From NCBI GenBank assembly GCA_022822325.1, contig JAJEBW010000018.1, positions 186,001-250,000 on the forward strand: 64,000 bases of DNA, given 5' to 3'. The stretch is from Gemmatimonadota bacterium (GTDB lineage Bacteria > Gemmatimonadota > Gemmatimonadetes > Longimicrobiales > Gaopeijiaceae). The position numbers and the translations under genes were made by a program. The notes under the pieces were generated by a model. It ran no database searches, was not told the origin of the DNA, and saw only the letters and a program-made list of their open reading frames with translations. Shown piece by piece: positions 21,984-32,700 of this stretch (position 1 is its first letter; every line of letters begins with the position of its first letter).

Positions 21984-23441
21984 CTACCGGAGTCGACGGA
22001 CGCGGTCGATCGTCGCGGCGATGCGCTGCTCGTGGATGCGCCATCGCCCCTCTTCCCGCAACAGAAATGTAATCCCTGCCAGCGGCACGATCTCCCTGCG
22101 GCCCGCGACGATCTCGGCCAGGATCGCCTGCACGCGCTCCCGCGGGGGGCCGGCCGATGCGCTTCCGGCCTCGGCTGAATCCGTTGCGCCGCCGCCTTCG
22201 CCACTGCCCGGATCCGTCCCAAGTCCGATCGCCGCCGCCCGTTCCAGGATCGCGCCGCGCGCCGCGGCGGTCACCGAATCGGTCTCTGCGGGGGTCGGTT
22301 CCAGACCGCGGGCGGCCGCCTCGGCCATGAGCAGCTCCTGTTGGCCCAGCCGGCGCAGCGCCGCCTCCAGCTCCTGGTCGGAGGCCTCCAGGATGCCGGC
22401 GGCGAATCCGTCGGGCGAGACCCGCGCGAGCTCCACGAAATCGCCCGCCGTGTAGATCCCGTCCCGCCAGGTCAGGAGCGGACGCCCGGCGGCCCTTGCG
22501 GTCAGGCGCCCGGGGGACGAGCGGGCCAGCGCGCGCACGATCTCGAGAGCGCCCGCGGCGAGAGTCAGCCCGGCCAGGGAATCCAGCTCGGCGATGAAGC
22601 CGGCCTCGGCCTCGGCGAGCCGTTCCTGCTGGATGAGAGCGCGGAACTCGCCGCCGATCTCGGAGAGCTCGGGAATCGCGATCGCGTCGAGCCGCAGAAT
22701 GTGGTACCCGAGCGGGGACTCCACCGGCTCCGAGAGCTGGCCCGGCTGCAGGGCGAAGACCGCCGCGTCGATCGGGGCGAGCATCTGGCCGCGGCCGAAG
22801 GCGCCCATCGAGCCGCCTGCCCGCGCGCTGCCGGGATCTCCGCTGTGACGTGCCGCCAGCGTCGCGAAATCGGCGCCCCCCGCGAGTTGGCCGCGCAACC
22901 CCCGCGCCGCGGTCAGGACGCTGTCGCGTTGCCGGCTGGTGGCGCCCCGGGGGAAGGGGAGGAGGATCTGCGAAGCGGTGGCGCGAGCGCCGGGCAGCTC
23001 CAGGGCGAAGCGTTCGGCGAGCTCGGCGTCGGCGATCGCCGTGTCCACCTCGATGACCTGGTCGCGAAGCCGCGCGATGACGATCTCCTGTAACGGCTGT
23101 TCGGTCACGAGGCCCACATCGAGCGAGGCCAGCGTCGAATCCTCCTCCAGCCGGGTCGCCAGAAGGGTGTAGTCCACCCAGAGCTCGGCCACGATCCGAA
23201 CCATCTGCTCGTCGGCCTCCAGCCCCGGGGGCGCATGCTCGGCGATCAGCGCGGCGGCCTCCTCCACCCCCAGCCGCTCCCCCCCGGCTTCGGCCAGCGA
23301 ACCGGGTCCGCACCCCGCCGCGAACGTCGCCATCGCCGCGAGCGCGACCCGCGCCCGGCGGTCGCTGGACAACGTCGCCCGGCGTTTGTCCGCGGGTTGC
23401 CGCCCCGCACCCATTCCTCTGCTGCCATCCCGGATCTTCAT
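21984..23441 (-). CDS. parvulin-type peptidylprolyl isomerase lipoprotein
   Basis: A 485-residue PpiC-type isomerase. After about 38 residues the signal ends ATFAAGC, so Cys44 is probably lipidated, although the N-region is unusually long and basic. The parvulin domain covers about residues 150-250 ([56 protein letters not shown]). It is flanked by helical chaperone-like regions containing many Glu and Ala residues. The role is periplasmic protein folding. ATG 23441 overlaps the mfd stop (ATGA), and the SurA-like gene follows after 19 bases, so the two folding factors are made together. Confidence 0.82.
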   Translation of the reverse strand: MKIRDGSRGMGAGRQPADKRRATLSSDRRARVALAAMATFAAGCGPGSLAEAGGERLGVEEAAALIAEHAPPGLEADEQMVRIVAELWVDYTLLATRLEEDSTLASLDVGLVTEQPLQEIVIARLRDQVIEVDTAIADAELAERFALELPGARATASQILLPFPRGATSRQRDSVLTAARGLRGQLAGGADFATLAARHSGDPGSARAGGSMGAFGRGQMLAPIDAAVFALQPGQLSEPVESPLGYHILRLDAIAIPELSEIGGEFRALIQQERLAEAEAGFIAELDSLAGLTLAAGALEIVRALARSSPGRLTARAAGRPLLTWRDGIYTAGDFVELARVSPDGFAAGILEASDQELEAALRRLGQQELLMAEAAARGLEPTPAETDSVTAAARGAILERAAAIGLGTDPGSGEGGGATDSAEAGSASAGPPRERVQAILAEIVAGRREIVPLAGITFLLREEGRWRIHEQRIAATIDRVRRLR

Positions 23442-26400
23442 GCCACCTCCGAAACCGGCGTCCTGGCCTGTCCGCTCCCGACCCCGCCCAGGGCGTCCAT
23501 TGCGCGCACGATCAGATTAGTCAGACGGCCGCGGTCCGAACACTCCAGAACCACCGAGAGCGGCGCGACCCGGCGCACCTCGATCCGGACCCCCTCGCCC
23601 CGCAGCGCCTCCTCCAGCGCCGACATCCGCGGCACGATCTCCGGCCGAAAGTTGATCCGCGCGCCCGATCCCCGCACCAGAATCCGGCTCGCGCCCGCCT
23701 CCCTGCCCACGATCGAGATCAGCGCCTTGTCGAGGGTCGCGGCGGCCTGGGGCGGGAGTCGTCCGTAGCGGTCGGCGATCTCGGCCGCGAGTTGCCCCAC
23801 ATCGTCGCGTCCCCGCGCCTTCGAGAGGCGGCGGTAGAGGTGCAGTTTCTGGTGCGGATCGGCGATGTAGGCGTCCGGGAGGTAGGCGTCGCGGTCCAGT
23901 CCGACGTCGGGGCGGGGCCGGTCGGCGGGATCCGGGGCGCCGCGCAGATTCCGCACCGCGTCCTCCATCAGTCGCATGTAGGTGTCGATTCCCACCGCGT
24001 GCGCGAATCCCGACTGGTCCTCGCCCAGCAGATTCCCCGCGCCCCTCACCTCGAGATCCCGCAAGGCGATCTGATAGCCGCTCCCCAGCTCGGTGTGGTG
24101 CTCCAGGACGCGCAGCCGCCGCTCCGCATCGACGGTGATTCGCTCCGGAACGATCAGATAGCAGTAGGCGCGGCGGTCCCAGCGTCCGACCCGGCCGCGA
24201 ATCTGGTAGAGCTGCGAGAGCCCGAAACGGTCGGCGCGGGTCACGATCAGGGTGTTGGCGTTGAAAACGTCCAGCCCGTTCTCGATGATCGAGGAGCAGA
24301 CGAGGATGTCCGATTCGCCCGCCACGAAGCGCGTCATGACGAGGTCCAGGGAGCGGGCCGGCATCTGTCCGTGGGCCACCTCCACAACGGCGCCGGGAAG
24401 GAGCCGTCGCACCCGCCTGGCCGCCGTCTCGATCGTTTCCACCCGGTTGTGCAGGAAGAAGACCTGGCCGCCCCGGTCGAGCTCGGCCTGGCAGGCGTTG
24501 ACGATCAATCCGTCGCTCCACGAAACCACATGGGTGACGATCGGCATCCGGTCGCGGGGCGGCGTGCGGATCAGCGAGAGGTCGCGGACCCCGGCCAGCG
24601 AGAGATACAGCGTGCGCGGGATTGGCGTTGCCGTGAGGGTCAGCACATCGACCGTGGTGCGGATCTTCTTCAGGCGCTCCTTCTGGCGGACGCCCAGGCG
24701 CTGTTCCTCGTCGATGACGACCAGTCCCAGATCGCGAAAGGAGACGTCGGCCGAGAGGAGCCGCTGGGTCCCGATCACGATGTCGACGGTCCCGGCCGCG
24801 ACCTCGGCGACGACCTGGCGCTGGCGGGAGGGCGGATCCAGACGGGAGAGCGCGGCGACTCGCACCGGATAGTCGGCCAGACGGTCCCCGAAGCTGCGGG
24901 CGTGCTGCGCGACCAGGACGGTGGTGGGAGCGAGGAGCGCCACCTGCTTGCCATCCTGAACCGCCTTGAAGGCCGCGCGGATCGCCACCTCGGTCTTGCC
25001 GTAGCCGGCGTCCCCGCAGACCAGACGGTCCATCACCCCGGGCGCCTCCATGTCGCGCTTCACCTCCTCCGCCGCGCGCCGCTGGTCCGGAGTGTCTTCG
25101 TAAAGGAAGGAAGCCTCCATCTCCTGTTGCCAGCGGCCGTCCGGCGAGAATGCGTGTCCCAGGCGGGTTCTGCGCACCGCATGGAGCTCGAGCAGTTCGG
25201 CGGTCGTGCGGTTGATCGCCGCCTGCGTCTTCCTCTTGAGCGTTTTCCACCGGCGTCCGCCGATCCGGTGCAGCGACCTGGGCGCGTCGTCCGGGTGCGC
25301 CCCCACCCAGCGCTCGACCTGGTCGAGCTGGTAGACGGGCACGCGCAGAACCTCGTCGCGATCGTAGCGAATCATCAGCGACTCGACCGCCTCGTCGCCG
25401 ATCGTCGTCTTCTCCAGCCCCTCGAAGCGCCCGATGCCGTGCTCCAGGTGGACGACATGATCGCCCGGCGTGAGCTGGGCCAGGCTCTCGAGCGCCGCCG
25501 CTCCCCGGAAGCGCTTGCCGCGCCGCAGCTTGCGGTTGCGACGAAAGATCTCGTGGTCGGTGAGGAGGTGGGTGGGCGGAGTCGCGTCGTCCAGGAGGAA
25601 GCCGCCGGTGAGCGAACCGACCGTCAGGCGACAGCGCGGGGGGAGGCGTCCGGCGCGGTCCTCGAGCAGTTCCCTCAGCCTCGCCGCCTGTCCGGGGTTG
25701 TCGCAGAGAATGTGACTCTCGGCGCCTGCGGCGGCCGCATTCTCCAGGCTGGCGCGAAGCGCGCGGGTGTCGCGGTTGAAGGCGGGGGGAAGGCGGGTCC
25801 GGAAGACGAGGTCGCCGGCGCGGTCTTCGGGCACGGCGCGGTCTTCGGAAATGACGCGGTCTTCGGAAAAGAGGATCCGGGGATGGGAGCCGGCGCGCGC
25901 GGCCAGCGCCTCGGGCCGCAGAAAAAGCTCTTCGGAAGAGGGCGCGGGATTGCCGTGGAGGGTTTCGTCGCGGTGGCGCGCTTCGGCCTGCTCCCACGCG
26001 GGCGCTCCCAGCTCGGCCCAGGACTTGCCGCCGCGCTGCACCAGCACCGCATCGCCGGGCAGGCGGTCCAGAAGGGAGCCTCGCCGCGGTTCCGCGGATT
26101 CTCCGCCGCCAAAGCGCACCGGCAGGATGTCCACCCCCGCGGTCGTTCCGGTGGAGCGTTGGTCGAGCACATCGAAGTGCCGGATCGATTCCACCTCGTC
26201 GCCCCAGAACTCCACCCGCGCCGGACCGGCGGCCCCGAAGGAATAGAGATCGACCAACCCGCCCCGCACCGCGTAGCATCCGGGAGCCTCGACCAGGGGC
26301 GTTCGTTCGAAGCCGCGGGCCGCGAGCGCCTCCACAAGCTCGTCGCGGGCGAGCTGCTGGCCGGTGGCGATGCGCAGGCGCAGATCGGCGAGGTCGGCGG

Positions 26401-26818
26401 GAATGGGGGCGAGCTCCTGAAGTGCGCGGTGCGTGGCGACCAGAACCCGCGCGGACCCGGCCAGAAACTCCTGGAGCGCCTCCACCCGGGCTCCGGACAG
26501 CTCCGGCCGGGGATCCGCGCCGCCATCTTCCGCGGAGCTCTCGCGTTGCGGATAGTGCGAGACGGCTCCCCGCCCGAGGAGAGTTTCGAGGTCGTTCAGG
26601 CAGTCCGCGGCATCCCCCGGAGAGGAGGCGGTCACAACCCAGAGCCGGTTGGGGAAGGCCCTGGCGAGCGCCGCCACGACCGCCATCGGCAACGATCCCG
26701 CCGCCCCGCCGATCGTGCGCGCGGAACCCGGCGCGGGCAGTTCTCGTGCCAGCCTGGCGAAGGCGTCGCACGACGCAACGGCCCGCGCGGCGGGGTGCAT
26801 CGGGTCGGAAGGGGTCAT
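23438..26818 (-). CDS. mfd: transcription-repair coupling factor
   Basis: Mfd removes RNA polymerase stalled at DNA damage and recruits UvrA. At 1126 residues it is full length. The order is a UvrB-like module (EFWGDEVESIRHFDVLDQRS), the CarD-type RNA-polymerase-interacting domain (LTPGDHVVHLEHGIGRFEGL), and a RecG-like motor with Walker A (RLVCGDAGYGKTEVAIRAAF). Then come DEEQ (VVIDEEQRLGVRQKERLK), TLTATPIPRTLYLSLAG, QLYQIRGRVGRW, and a C-terminal TRCF domain. The frame is open 46 codons upstream, but ATG 26818 overlaps the previous stop (ATGA) and starts a normal N terminus. Confidence 0.96.
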   Translation of the reverse strand: MTPSDPMHPAARAVASCDAFARLARELPAPGSARTIGGAAGSLPMAVVAALARAFPNRLWVVTASSPGDAADCLNDLETLLGRGAVSHYPQRESSAEDGGADPRPELSGARVEALQEFLAGSARVLVATHRALQELAPIPADLADLRLRIATGQQLARDELVEALAARGFERTPLVEAPGCYAVRGGLVDLYSFGAAGPARVEFWGDEVESIRHFDVLDQRSTGTTAGVDILPVRFGGGESAEPRRGSLLDRLPGDAVLVQRGGKSWAELGAPAWEQAEARHRDETLHGNPAPSSEELFLRPEALAARAGSHPRILFSEDRVISEDRAVPEDRAGDLVFRTRLPPAFNRDTRALRASLENAAAAGAESHILCDNPGQAARLRELLEDRAGRLPPRCRLTVGSLTGGFLLDDATPPTHLLTDHEIFRRNRKLRRGKRFRGAAALESLAQLTPGDHVVHLEHGIGRFEGLEKTTIGDEAVESLMIRYDRDEVLRVPVYQLDQVERWVGAHPDDAPRSLHRIGGRRWKTLKRKTQAAINRTTAELLELHAVRRTRLGHAFSPDGRWQQEMEASFLYEDTPDQRRAAEEVKRDMEAPGVMDRLVCGDAGYGKTEVAIRAAFKAVQDGKQVALLAPTTVLVAQHARSFGDRLADYPVRVAALSRLDPPSRQRQVVAEVAAGTVDIVIGTQRLLSADVSFRDLGLVVIDEEQRLGVRQKERLKKIRTTVDVLTLTATPIPRTLYLSLAGVRDLSLIRTPPRDRMPIVTHVVSWSDGLIVNACQAELDRGGQVFFLHNRVETIETAARRVRRLLPGAVVEVAHGQMPARSLDLVMTRFVAGESDILVCSSIIENGLDVFNANTLIVTRADRFGLSQLYQIRGRVGRWDRRAYCYLIVPERITVDAERRLRVLEHHTELGSGYQIALRDLEVRGAGNLLGEDQSGFAHAVGIDTYMRLMEDAVRNLRGAPDPADRPRPDVGLDRDAYLPDAYIADPHQKLHLYRRLSKARGRDDVGQLAAEIADRYGRLPPQAAATLDKALISIVGREAGASRILVRGSGARINFRPEIVPRMSALEEALRGEGVRIEVRRVAPLSVVLECSDRGRLTNLIVRAMDALGGVGSGQARTPVSEVA

Positions 26819-28719
26819 GCGGTGGGGGTGGGGAAGGAGCGCAGCCCCCGTGCGGCCGCCACCACGACCTCGATCGCGAGGAGCGCCAGGAGGACCAGGG
26901 CGAGGGCGCGCCAGGGCTCTGGACCCCGGCCGGAGCGAAAGATCTGCCGCGACCACGCATCGGCGTCGTCGACGACCGCGCGGGTTCCGGGAAGGATCCG
27001 CCTCACCTCCGATGCCCGCAGCGGAGCAAGGTCGGACTCGGCGGCCGGGGTGTTGACCGGAATCGCCTCAAGAGCGCTGTCCCCCGCCAAGGGTTGGTAG
27101 AAGCCGGCCATCGCGGTCCGGACGAAGGGCTGGTCGCCATCCACCGGGTGCAGATTTCCCCCGGGATCCCGCACCGCCGTGCTCGTCGCGGGCGGCCGGA
27201 AGCTGGTTCCGGCGGTTGCGTCGCGGTCCTCGTCCCCTCGCCACCCGCGTTCGATCGCCCACTCCAGGAGGGGAATCATCGCGGCCGAGACGGGCAGGGT
27301 GGTCGATTCCTCGTCGAGCGGCGAAGCGATCAGGATATAGGGTCCGGTCGGCGCGGCGCCCCCCACGATCCAGGGGTCGCCATTCGAGAGCGTCACCGGA
27401 GCGTCGGAAGCGGAAGGCTCCGGGTCGCCGGTTCGCTCCAGCGGATGGAAGCGCCGGATCTCGATGTCCCCAAGATCGATTCCGACCGCGCTGGAGGCGA
27501 TGCGCGCGCCCCCCCTCTCCGCACCGTAGCGGTACGGGATCCCGGCCTCGGCAAGGCGACGGTTGAGCGCGGGCAACTGGGCCGGATCGGCGTAGGGCGC
27601 CACCACCGCGCCCTGCGTGAATCCCCGCGCATCCAGTCCCTCCCCCCCGATGCTCAGCACCGTCGCCGCCCGCGCAAGATCCCCTCTGACGATGCGGTCG
27701 CTCTCTTCCAGCACCGCCAACGCCTCAACCAGAAAGAAGGGCGCCGCTCCGGCCAGCGCCACCGCGGTCGGTTCGCGCACGGTGAACGCAAAGTAGCGGC
27801 GGTCGTCGGCGGTCAGCGGATCCGGATCGATCTCGGCGTAGCCCTCCACCCGGCCGGAAGGGAAGGGGCCGACCGGGAGAAGCACCGTTGACCCGCCCGG
27901 CGCCGTCGTCGCCGCGCGCACCTGCCCGTCGATGTAAAGGCGCACCCCCACGCTGTCCTCCGGGTCGCCGCCCACGATCGATACCGCGGCCTCGGTGCGG
28001 CGTCCGGCCAGCGGAGGCAGCCCGCCCCCGATCGTCACCCCGCCGATCCCCCGGTTGTCCGGTTCGCGCGCCGGCAACCCGAAGACGACCACCGGAATGT
28101 CGCCGTCGCCCGCAAGTGCGTCGTCGAATCCCGTCGCCTGCAGATCGGTGAAGAGATGCACCTCCCGCTCCGGCAGCGCGCTCTGCGCCACCAGCGCCCG
28201 GGCCCGCTCCACCGCCCCCCCCAGCGCCCCCCGCCCATGCGCGCTCTCCGTGGCCTCGATCGCGGCCAGCGCCTCTTCGATGCCCCCGGGAAGGGCCGGT
28301 TCCCATGGCGCGCCCGCCCGCACCACCCAGATCACATCGTCGTGACCGGCCCCCGACACGCTCCGCCGCGCCGCCGCCTTAAGCGTGTCGAGCCGCCGTC
28401 CCCCGTCCTCGATGATCGTGGCGCTCATGGAGTTGTCGATCACCAGCGCGAGGGCGGTCGGCTCGTGGCTCCCGCCGGACCCCGGAAAGTGGATGCGGGC
28501 GCCGAGCGCGACGATCAGGACCACGATCGCGATGCGAAGCAGAAGAAGCAGGAGCTGCTGGGTGCGGATCTGGCGCGCGTGGTCCCGCTCGGTGCGGAGC
28601 AGGTACCGGATCGCCGGAAAGGTGAAGATCTTGCTTTCCTGGCGGTGAAAGAGGTGCAGGAACACCGGAATCAGGATGGCCGCGCCCGCCAGCAGGAAGA
28701 GGGGTTGGAGGAAGCCCAT
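26815..28719 (-). CDS. BatA-type membrane protein with N-terminal helices and vWA-like domain
   Basis: A 634-residue protein with the BatA/DUF N-terminal membrane motif (LFLLAGAAILIPVFLHLFHR) and FPAIRYLLRTERDHARQIRT. A second helix follows (LLLLLLRIAIVVLIVALGAR), then a vWA-like domain with the metal site VIDNSMSA (DxSxS). A long periplasmic-type region of unknown role comes next, and a C-terminal helix (RALALVLLALLAIEVVVAAA). BatA proteins usually act with MoxR ATPases and DUF58 proteins in envelope stress or chaperone assemblies. A DUF58 gene lies just upstream, but no MoxR gene is in the window. The stop overlaps the mfd start. Confidence 0.84.
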   Translation of the reverse strand: MGFLQPLFLLAGAAILIPVFLHLFHRQESKIFTFPAIRYLLRTERDHARQIRTQQLLLLLLRIAIVVLIVALGARIHFPGSGGSHEPTALALVIDNSMSATIIEDGGRRLDTLKAAARRSVSGAGHDDVIWVVRAGAPWEPALPGGIEEALAAIEATESAHGRGALGGAVERARALVAQSALPEREVHLFTDLQATGFDDALAGDGDIPVVVFGLPAREPDNRGIGGVTIGGGLPPLAGRRTEAAVSIVGGDPEDSVGVRLYIDGQVRAATTAPGGSTVLLPVGPFPSGRVEGYAEIDPDPLTADDRRYFAFTVREPTAVALAGAAPFFLVEALAVLEESDRIVRGDLARAATVLSIGGEGLDARGFTQGAVVAPYADPAQLPALNRRLAEAGIPYRYGAERGGARIASSAVGIDLGDIEIRRFHPLERTGDPEPSASDAPVTLSNGDPWIVGGAAPTGPYILIASPLDEESTTLPVSAAMIPLLEWAIERGWRGDEDRDATAGTSFRPPATSTAVRDPGGNLHPVDGDQPFVRTAMAGFYQPLAGDSALEAIPVNTPAAESDLAPLRASEVRRILPGTRAVVDDADAWSRQIFRSGRGPEPWRALALVLLALLAIEVVVAAARGLRSFPTPTA

Positions 28720-28746
28720 TTGCGTATTGGAAGGTGCCTCTTGGAG

Positions 28747-28796
28747 GAATCGCGTCCTGGCGGAGTTGCGCTCCCCGGCGGAGTCGCGTCCCGGCG
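28747..28796. repeat. three imperfect tandem units between BatA-like and DUF58 genes
   Basis: The 81-base gap between the two genes contains three units in a row: GAATCGCGTCCTGGCG, GAGTTGCGCTCCCCGGCG and GAGTCGCGTCCCGGCG (16, 18 and 16 bases). The units are related by a few substitutions and a 2-base insertion. Nothing else is seen in this gap. It may simply be a slippage tract. Confidence 0.6.
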
Positions 28797-28800
28797 GCTC

Positions 28801-29727
28801 TCAGGGAAGGCGCTGGCGCTTCCAAAGATAGAAGCGGAGCGCGCGCGCGAGCGGCTCGTCGGTGCCGATGGTGGCGTAGGCGATCCCCCGGCTGGTCAGC
28901 TTCGTGGTCCATTCGGCGACCGCGTTCTCCACGGCGGCCCGGTACTGGCGCCGCATGTCCGCCACCGAAACGCGCAGCGAATCCCCGGTCTCGGGATCGA
29001 TGAAGCGGGTCTCGCCGGTGGTGGGCAGATCGCGCTCCCCGGGATCGATCAGGTGGAAGACCAGCACCTCGTGGCCGGTGTGCTGCAAAAAGATCAGCGC
29101 CTTGGCGGTCTCGGCCGGATCGACGAGCAGATCCGAGATCAGGATCACCAGTCCCTTGCGCTTGAGTCGCATCGCCACATTGCGGATCGCCGATTCGGAA
29201 TCGGTCCTGCCTCCACCCTCGAGGGCGTGCAGATGCTGAAGGAGGAGCCGCCAGTGAACCTTGCCGCCCCGGGCCCGCACCTGCCGCACGATCCGTTCGT
29301 GGAAGGCCATGAGGCCCACGATGTCGCCCTGCCGCGTGAGGATCAGCGAGATCGCCGCCGCCAGGTGCTTGGCGTACCAGAGCTTGGTGGGAAGCGAGGA
29401 GCGCGAGCTCCAGTCCATGGAAGCGCTGATGTCGATCAGCATCCAGGCGCGCAGATTCGTCTCTTCCTCGTATTGCTTGACGTAGAAGCGGTCCGAGCGC
29501 GCGAACATCCGCCAGTCCAGGGTCCGCAGATCGTCGCCGGGCTGATAGGCGCGATTCTCGGCGAATTCGGCCGAAAAGCCGCGGTTGGGCGACCGGTGGA
29601 GCCCGAGGAGGAAGCCGTGCACGACCTGCCGCGCGATAATGTCGATGCCCCCGAGCTGAGCGAGGGTGGCGGGATCGATCAGATCGGATCTGCGGTCGCG
29701 GTGCGGCGTTGTCGTCTCGTTGGTCAA
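28801..29727 (-). CDS. DUF58 domain-containing protein
   Basis: A 308-residue cytoplasmic protein of the DUF58/vWA-like type that usually pairs with MoxR and BatA proteins. The signature is GFLLGLHRSPNRGFSAEFAE, YQPGDDLRTLDWRMFARSDR and FYVKQYEEETNLRAWMLID, followed by the DISASMDWS metal site. No ATG precedes the conserved region. The reading begins at TTG 29727, whose last bases form the stop of the upstream TonB receptor (TTGA), which matches the overlap pattern seen across the window. The C terminus (ALRFYLWKRQRLP) ends before an 81-base gap to the BatA-like gene. Confidence 0.84.
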   Translation of the reverse strand: MTNETTTPHRDRRSDLIDPATLAQLGGIDIIARQVVHGFLLGLHRSPNRGFSAEFAENRAYQPGDDLRTLDWRMFARSDRFYVKQYEEETNLRAWMLIDISASMDWSSRSSLPTKLWYAKHLAAAISLILTRQGDIVGLMAFHERIVRQVRARGGKVHWRLLLQHLHALEGGGRTDSESAIRNVAMRLKRKGLVILISDLLVDPAETAKALIFLQHTGHEVLVFHLIDPGERDLPTTGETRFIDPETGDSLRVSVADMRRQYRAAVENAVAEWTTKLTSRGIAYATIGTDEPLARALRFYLWKRQRLP

Positions 29728-32700
29728 CTCTGTGGCCGCCAGGTCGCCTGCAGCTTGATTCTCATTCCCTTGGGGCTGTGGGTGAAGCCGTCGTAGGACT
29801 GTTCCCACCGCACCAGAGGCGGGTCCCTGTCCAGCAGATTCAGCACCGAAAGACCGATGTCGAGCTGGTCCGAAGCCCGCCGCAACAGGCTCAGGTCCAC
29901 AGTGGCGAAGCGGTCGATCTCTTCGAACCGCGTGCCCGCGAAGGCCTCGTTGGTGTATCCCGAAATCGTGTTCAGGTAGCTGACCGCGCTGTAGTCGCCC
30001 TGGTGGAAGCCGGCCGAGAGATTCGTCTTCCACTGCGGCAGCGGCGGCGCGATCGGATTGCCCCAGTTGAGCTTTCCGGCCGCGTCGTGCTCGGGGAAGA
30101 CCTCGGCGTCGTTCAGGTCGAGGGCCCGCACAAAGAACTTCCGGATCCAGGTTGCGTCCAACCCGAAGGACACGACCCCCTGTCCCGCGGGAATGCGGGC
30201 GGCCGCGTGCAGATCCAGTCCCGACATGCTGATTCCCGGCCAGTTCACGAAGCGCGCCTCGATCCGTTCCACCGACTGCACGTCGCAACTCCCGGTGCCG
30301 CGTCCATCCGGGCAGGTGACGTACTCGCGCACCGCCTCGCGCTGGCTTCCACCCGCCGCGTAGAGGCTCGCAATCCCTTCGTAGGGAAGGATGTCGATGA
30401 CATCGTCGAAGTCGTAGCTCCAGTAGTCGAGCGAGGCCCGCATCCGCCGCAGCTCCAGGCTGGCGCCCACATTGTAGGTGAAGGCGCGCTCGGGAACGAG
30501 ATCATGGTTGCCGTAGGTGTCGACGGCCTTGTAGATCCCCGCCGCGCTGACGTACTCCAGCCCGGTGTTCAGGTCTTCGTTGAGGTCGTCGACCGATGGG
30601 GTGCGGAAGGTGGTCTGCACCGAGGTGCGCAGCGCCAGAGGCCCGGGGAGGTCGAAGCGGAGAGCGACCTTGGGATCGAAGCTCCGCACGGAGCCATGAA
30701 ACTCGTAGTTGGCGGCGACCTGGCCGCGGATGCGCGAGCCGAGGGCGAGTTGCGACTCCGCGAAGAAGCGGTGGACGATCTGCGCGTCCTCGTACTGGAA
30801 GAAGCCGGTGGTGAAGTGGAAGGGCCCGAAGGGTTCCGCGCAACTGTGGTCGCCGGGAACCGGACAGGGGGTGGCGGTGAGATCGCCGGCGGCGTTCGGC
30901 GTGGCGCCCACGCTCAGACGGCGAAACTGGTAGCCGGCCGCGTAACCCAGCGCCTCCTCTTCTTCGGGCGCGTTCTTCAGGATCGCGTCGACGACCAGCA
31001 GATTGGCGCGGTTGTCGAGGTTCGCCTCGTCGTTCATCCAGTCGAGCAGCTCGGCGCGGTTTTCCAGGCCGGGCGCAAAGTCCGGGTTGGCGCGGTCGCG
31101 GAAGGGAGCGCCGGGCTGGGTCGCGAACTGATGGGCGTTGCTGAAGGGATTGTAGTACAGGCAGTCGCCCTGTCCGGGAACCTTCCCGCCCGTGGGTCCG
31201 AGCGCCATCCCCGAGGGGCTCGACGGATCGGCCACCACCTCGACGCCGCAGTTCGGACCGCCGAATCCCCGGAAGGCCAGGAACTTCCGGTAAAGGTATT
31301 CGCCCGGCAGGTTGGAGTTGCCGGTGGAGCGCGAGAAGCCGGCGGCCAGCTCGAAGGCCATCTCCCGGCCTCCGAAGCCCTCGAAGGGGCGTTCCAGCGA
31401 GCCCGCCAGCCGCATGGTGTTGGATTCGCGGCGCAGCGTCCGCGCGGGACCGGCGTTCCCCACCATCCTTCCGAAGAAGTACCAGTCGTTCTCCAGGCAG
31501 CTCTCCGTGCTGGCGAATCCGGCGCCGGCGCCGTGGCGGCTGCAGAAGGCCTGTCGTCCCGGGTGCGAGGGCGCGATCAGATGGGTTCCGTTGTAGGGCG
31601 AGATCGGCGGGTAGGAGGGCGTGGTCACCCATTCGGGGGTCTCGGCCAGGGCCCAGAGCGCCTCCAGGTGGTAGCTGCCGCGATCGCCCAGCGCTCCGTT
31701 CAGTTCGCCGAAGGTGCGCACCTGGCGGGTGGCGCCGAGCAGGTTGTCGTAGGGGTCGTAGCGGAAGCGGCAGGTCTCGGCCTCCTCGAGAAAGCCTCCG
31801 AATTCGCGGCAGTTGGGGTCGACGAAAACGCCTCCCCAGCCGCCGTAGTGCGCGTCGGTGAGGGCGGTCACGAACTGGTCCTTCGTCTCGCTTCCGGTCA
31901 GCCGGGGAAAGAGGAATGCGCCCGGATTGCCGGTGTACGACCAACCGCCCCCGCCCGGCGTGAACTCGCTCAGGGCCCAGCCCGCCTCCTCAGGGGTCAG
32001 CTCCTGCGTGGCGAAGAGTTCCGCCGAGAGCACCGCGTGCGCGCTCTCCCCGAGCCGCGATCCCCAGATCAGTCCGCCGCTCGTCTCTCCCGAATGCGCG
32101 AAGTATTCGTGCGCGCCCGAGATCTCCAGCCCCTCGAAGTCGCTGCGGGTCAGGAAGTTCACCACCCCTGCCACCGCGTCCGAGCCATAGATCGCCGAGG
32201 CCCCCTCCTTGACGACCTCGACCCGGTCGAGCGCCACCGAGGGGAAGGCGTTCACATCGACGAAGCGGCCGCCGGCAAGGCGAATCGGCAGATAGACCTG
32301 CCGCCGCCCATTCAGTAGAACCAGGGTGCGCGAAGCCCCGATTCCCCGAAGATTCACGCTCGCCACCGTCTCCGACACGACCCCCGGGGGCCGGGTGTTG
32401 TACCAGCCCTGGCGGTTGCCCAGGATCCCCTGGCTGGCGGTGACGTTGCGGAAGAAGTCGAAGCCCTGCGGCGATCCCTGCTCCGCCAGCGTTCGGCGGC
32501 CCGAGACCGAGACGGCGTAGGGAAGTTCGACGGGGGACTCGGAGAAGGCCGTTCCGGTCACGACCACCCCCTCGATAGCCAGCACGGTGGCGACCATCTC
32601 GATCTCCAGGAAGACGGATTCGCCCTCGGGCACCGTCACGCTGCGGGTCTCGGCGAGGTGTCCGATCCTCTCGACCAGCAGTTCATGGGTGCCGGCCGGC

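Noticed and set aside
23792..27100. An open frame of over 1100 codons on the plus strand opposite mfd
   Set aside because: It is antisense to a clear mfd, rich in Arg/Gly/His/Asp, with no domain motifs. Long antisense frames are expected at this GC content.
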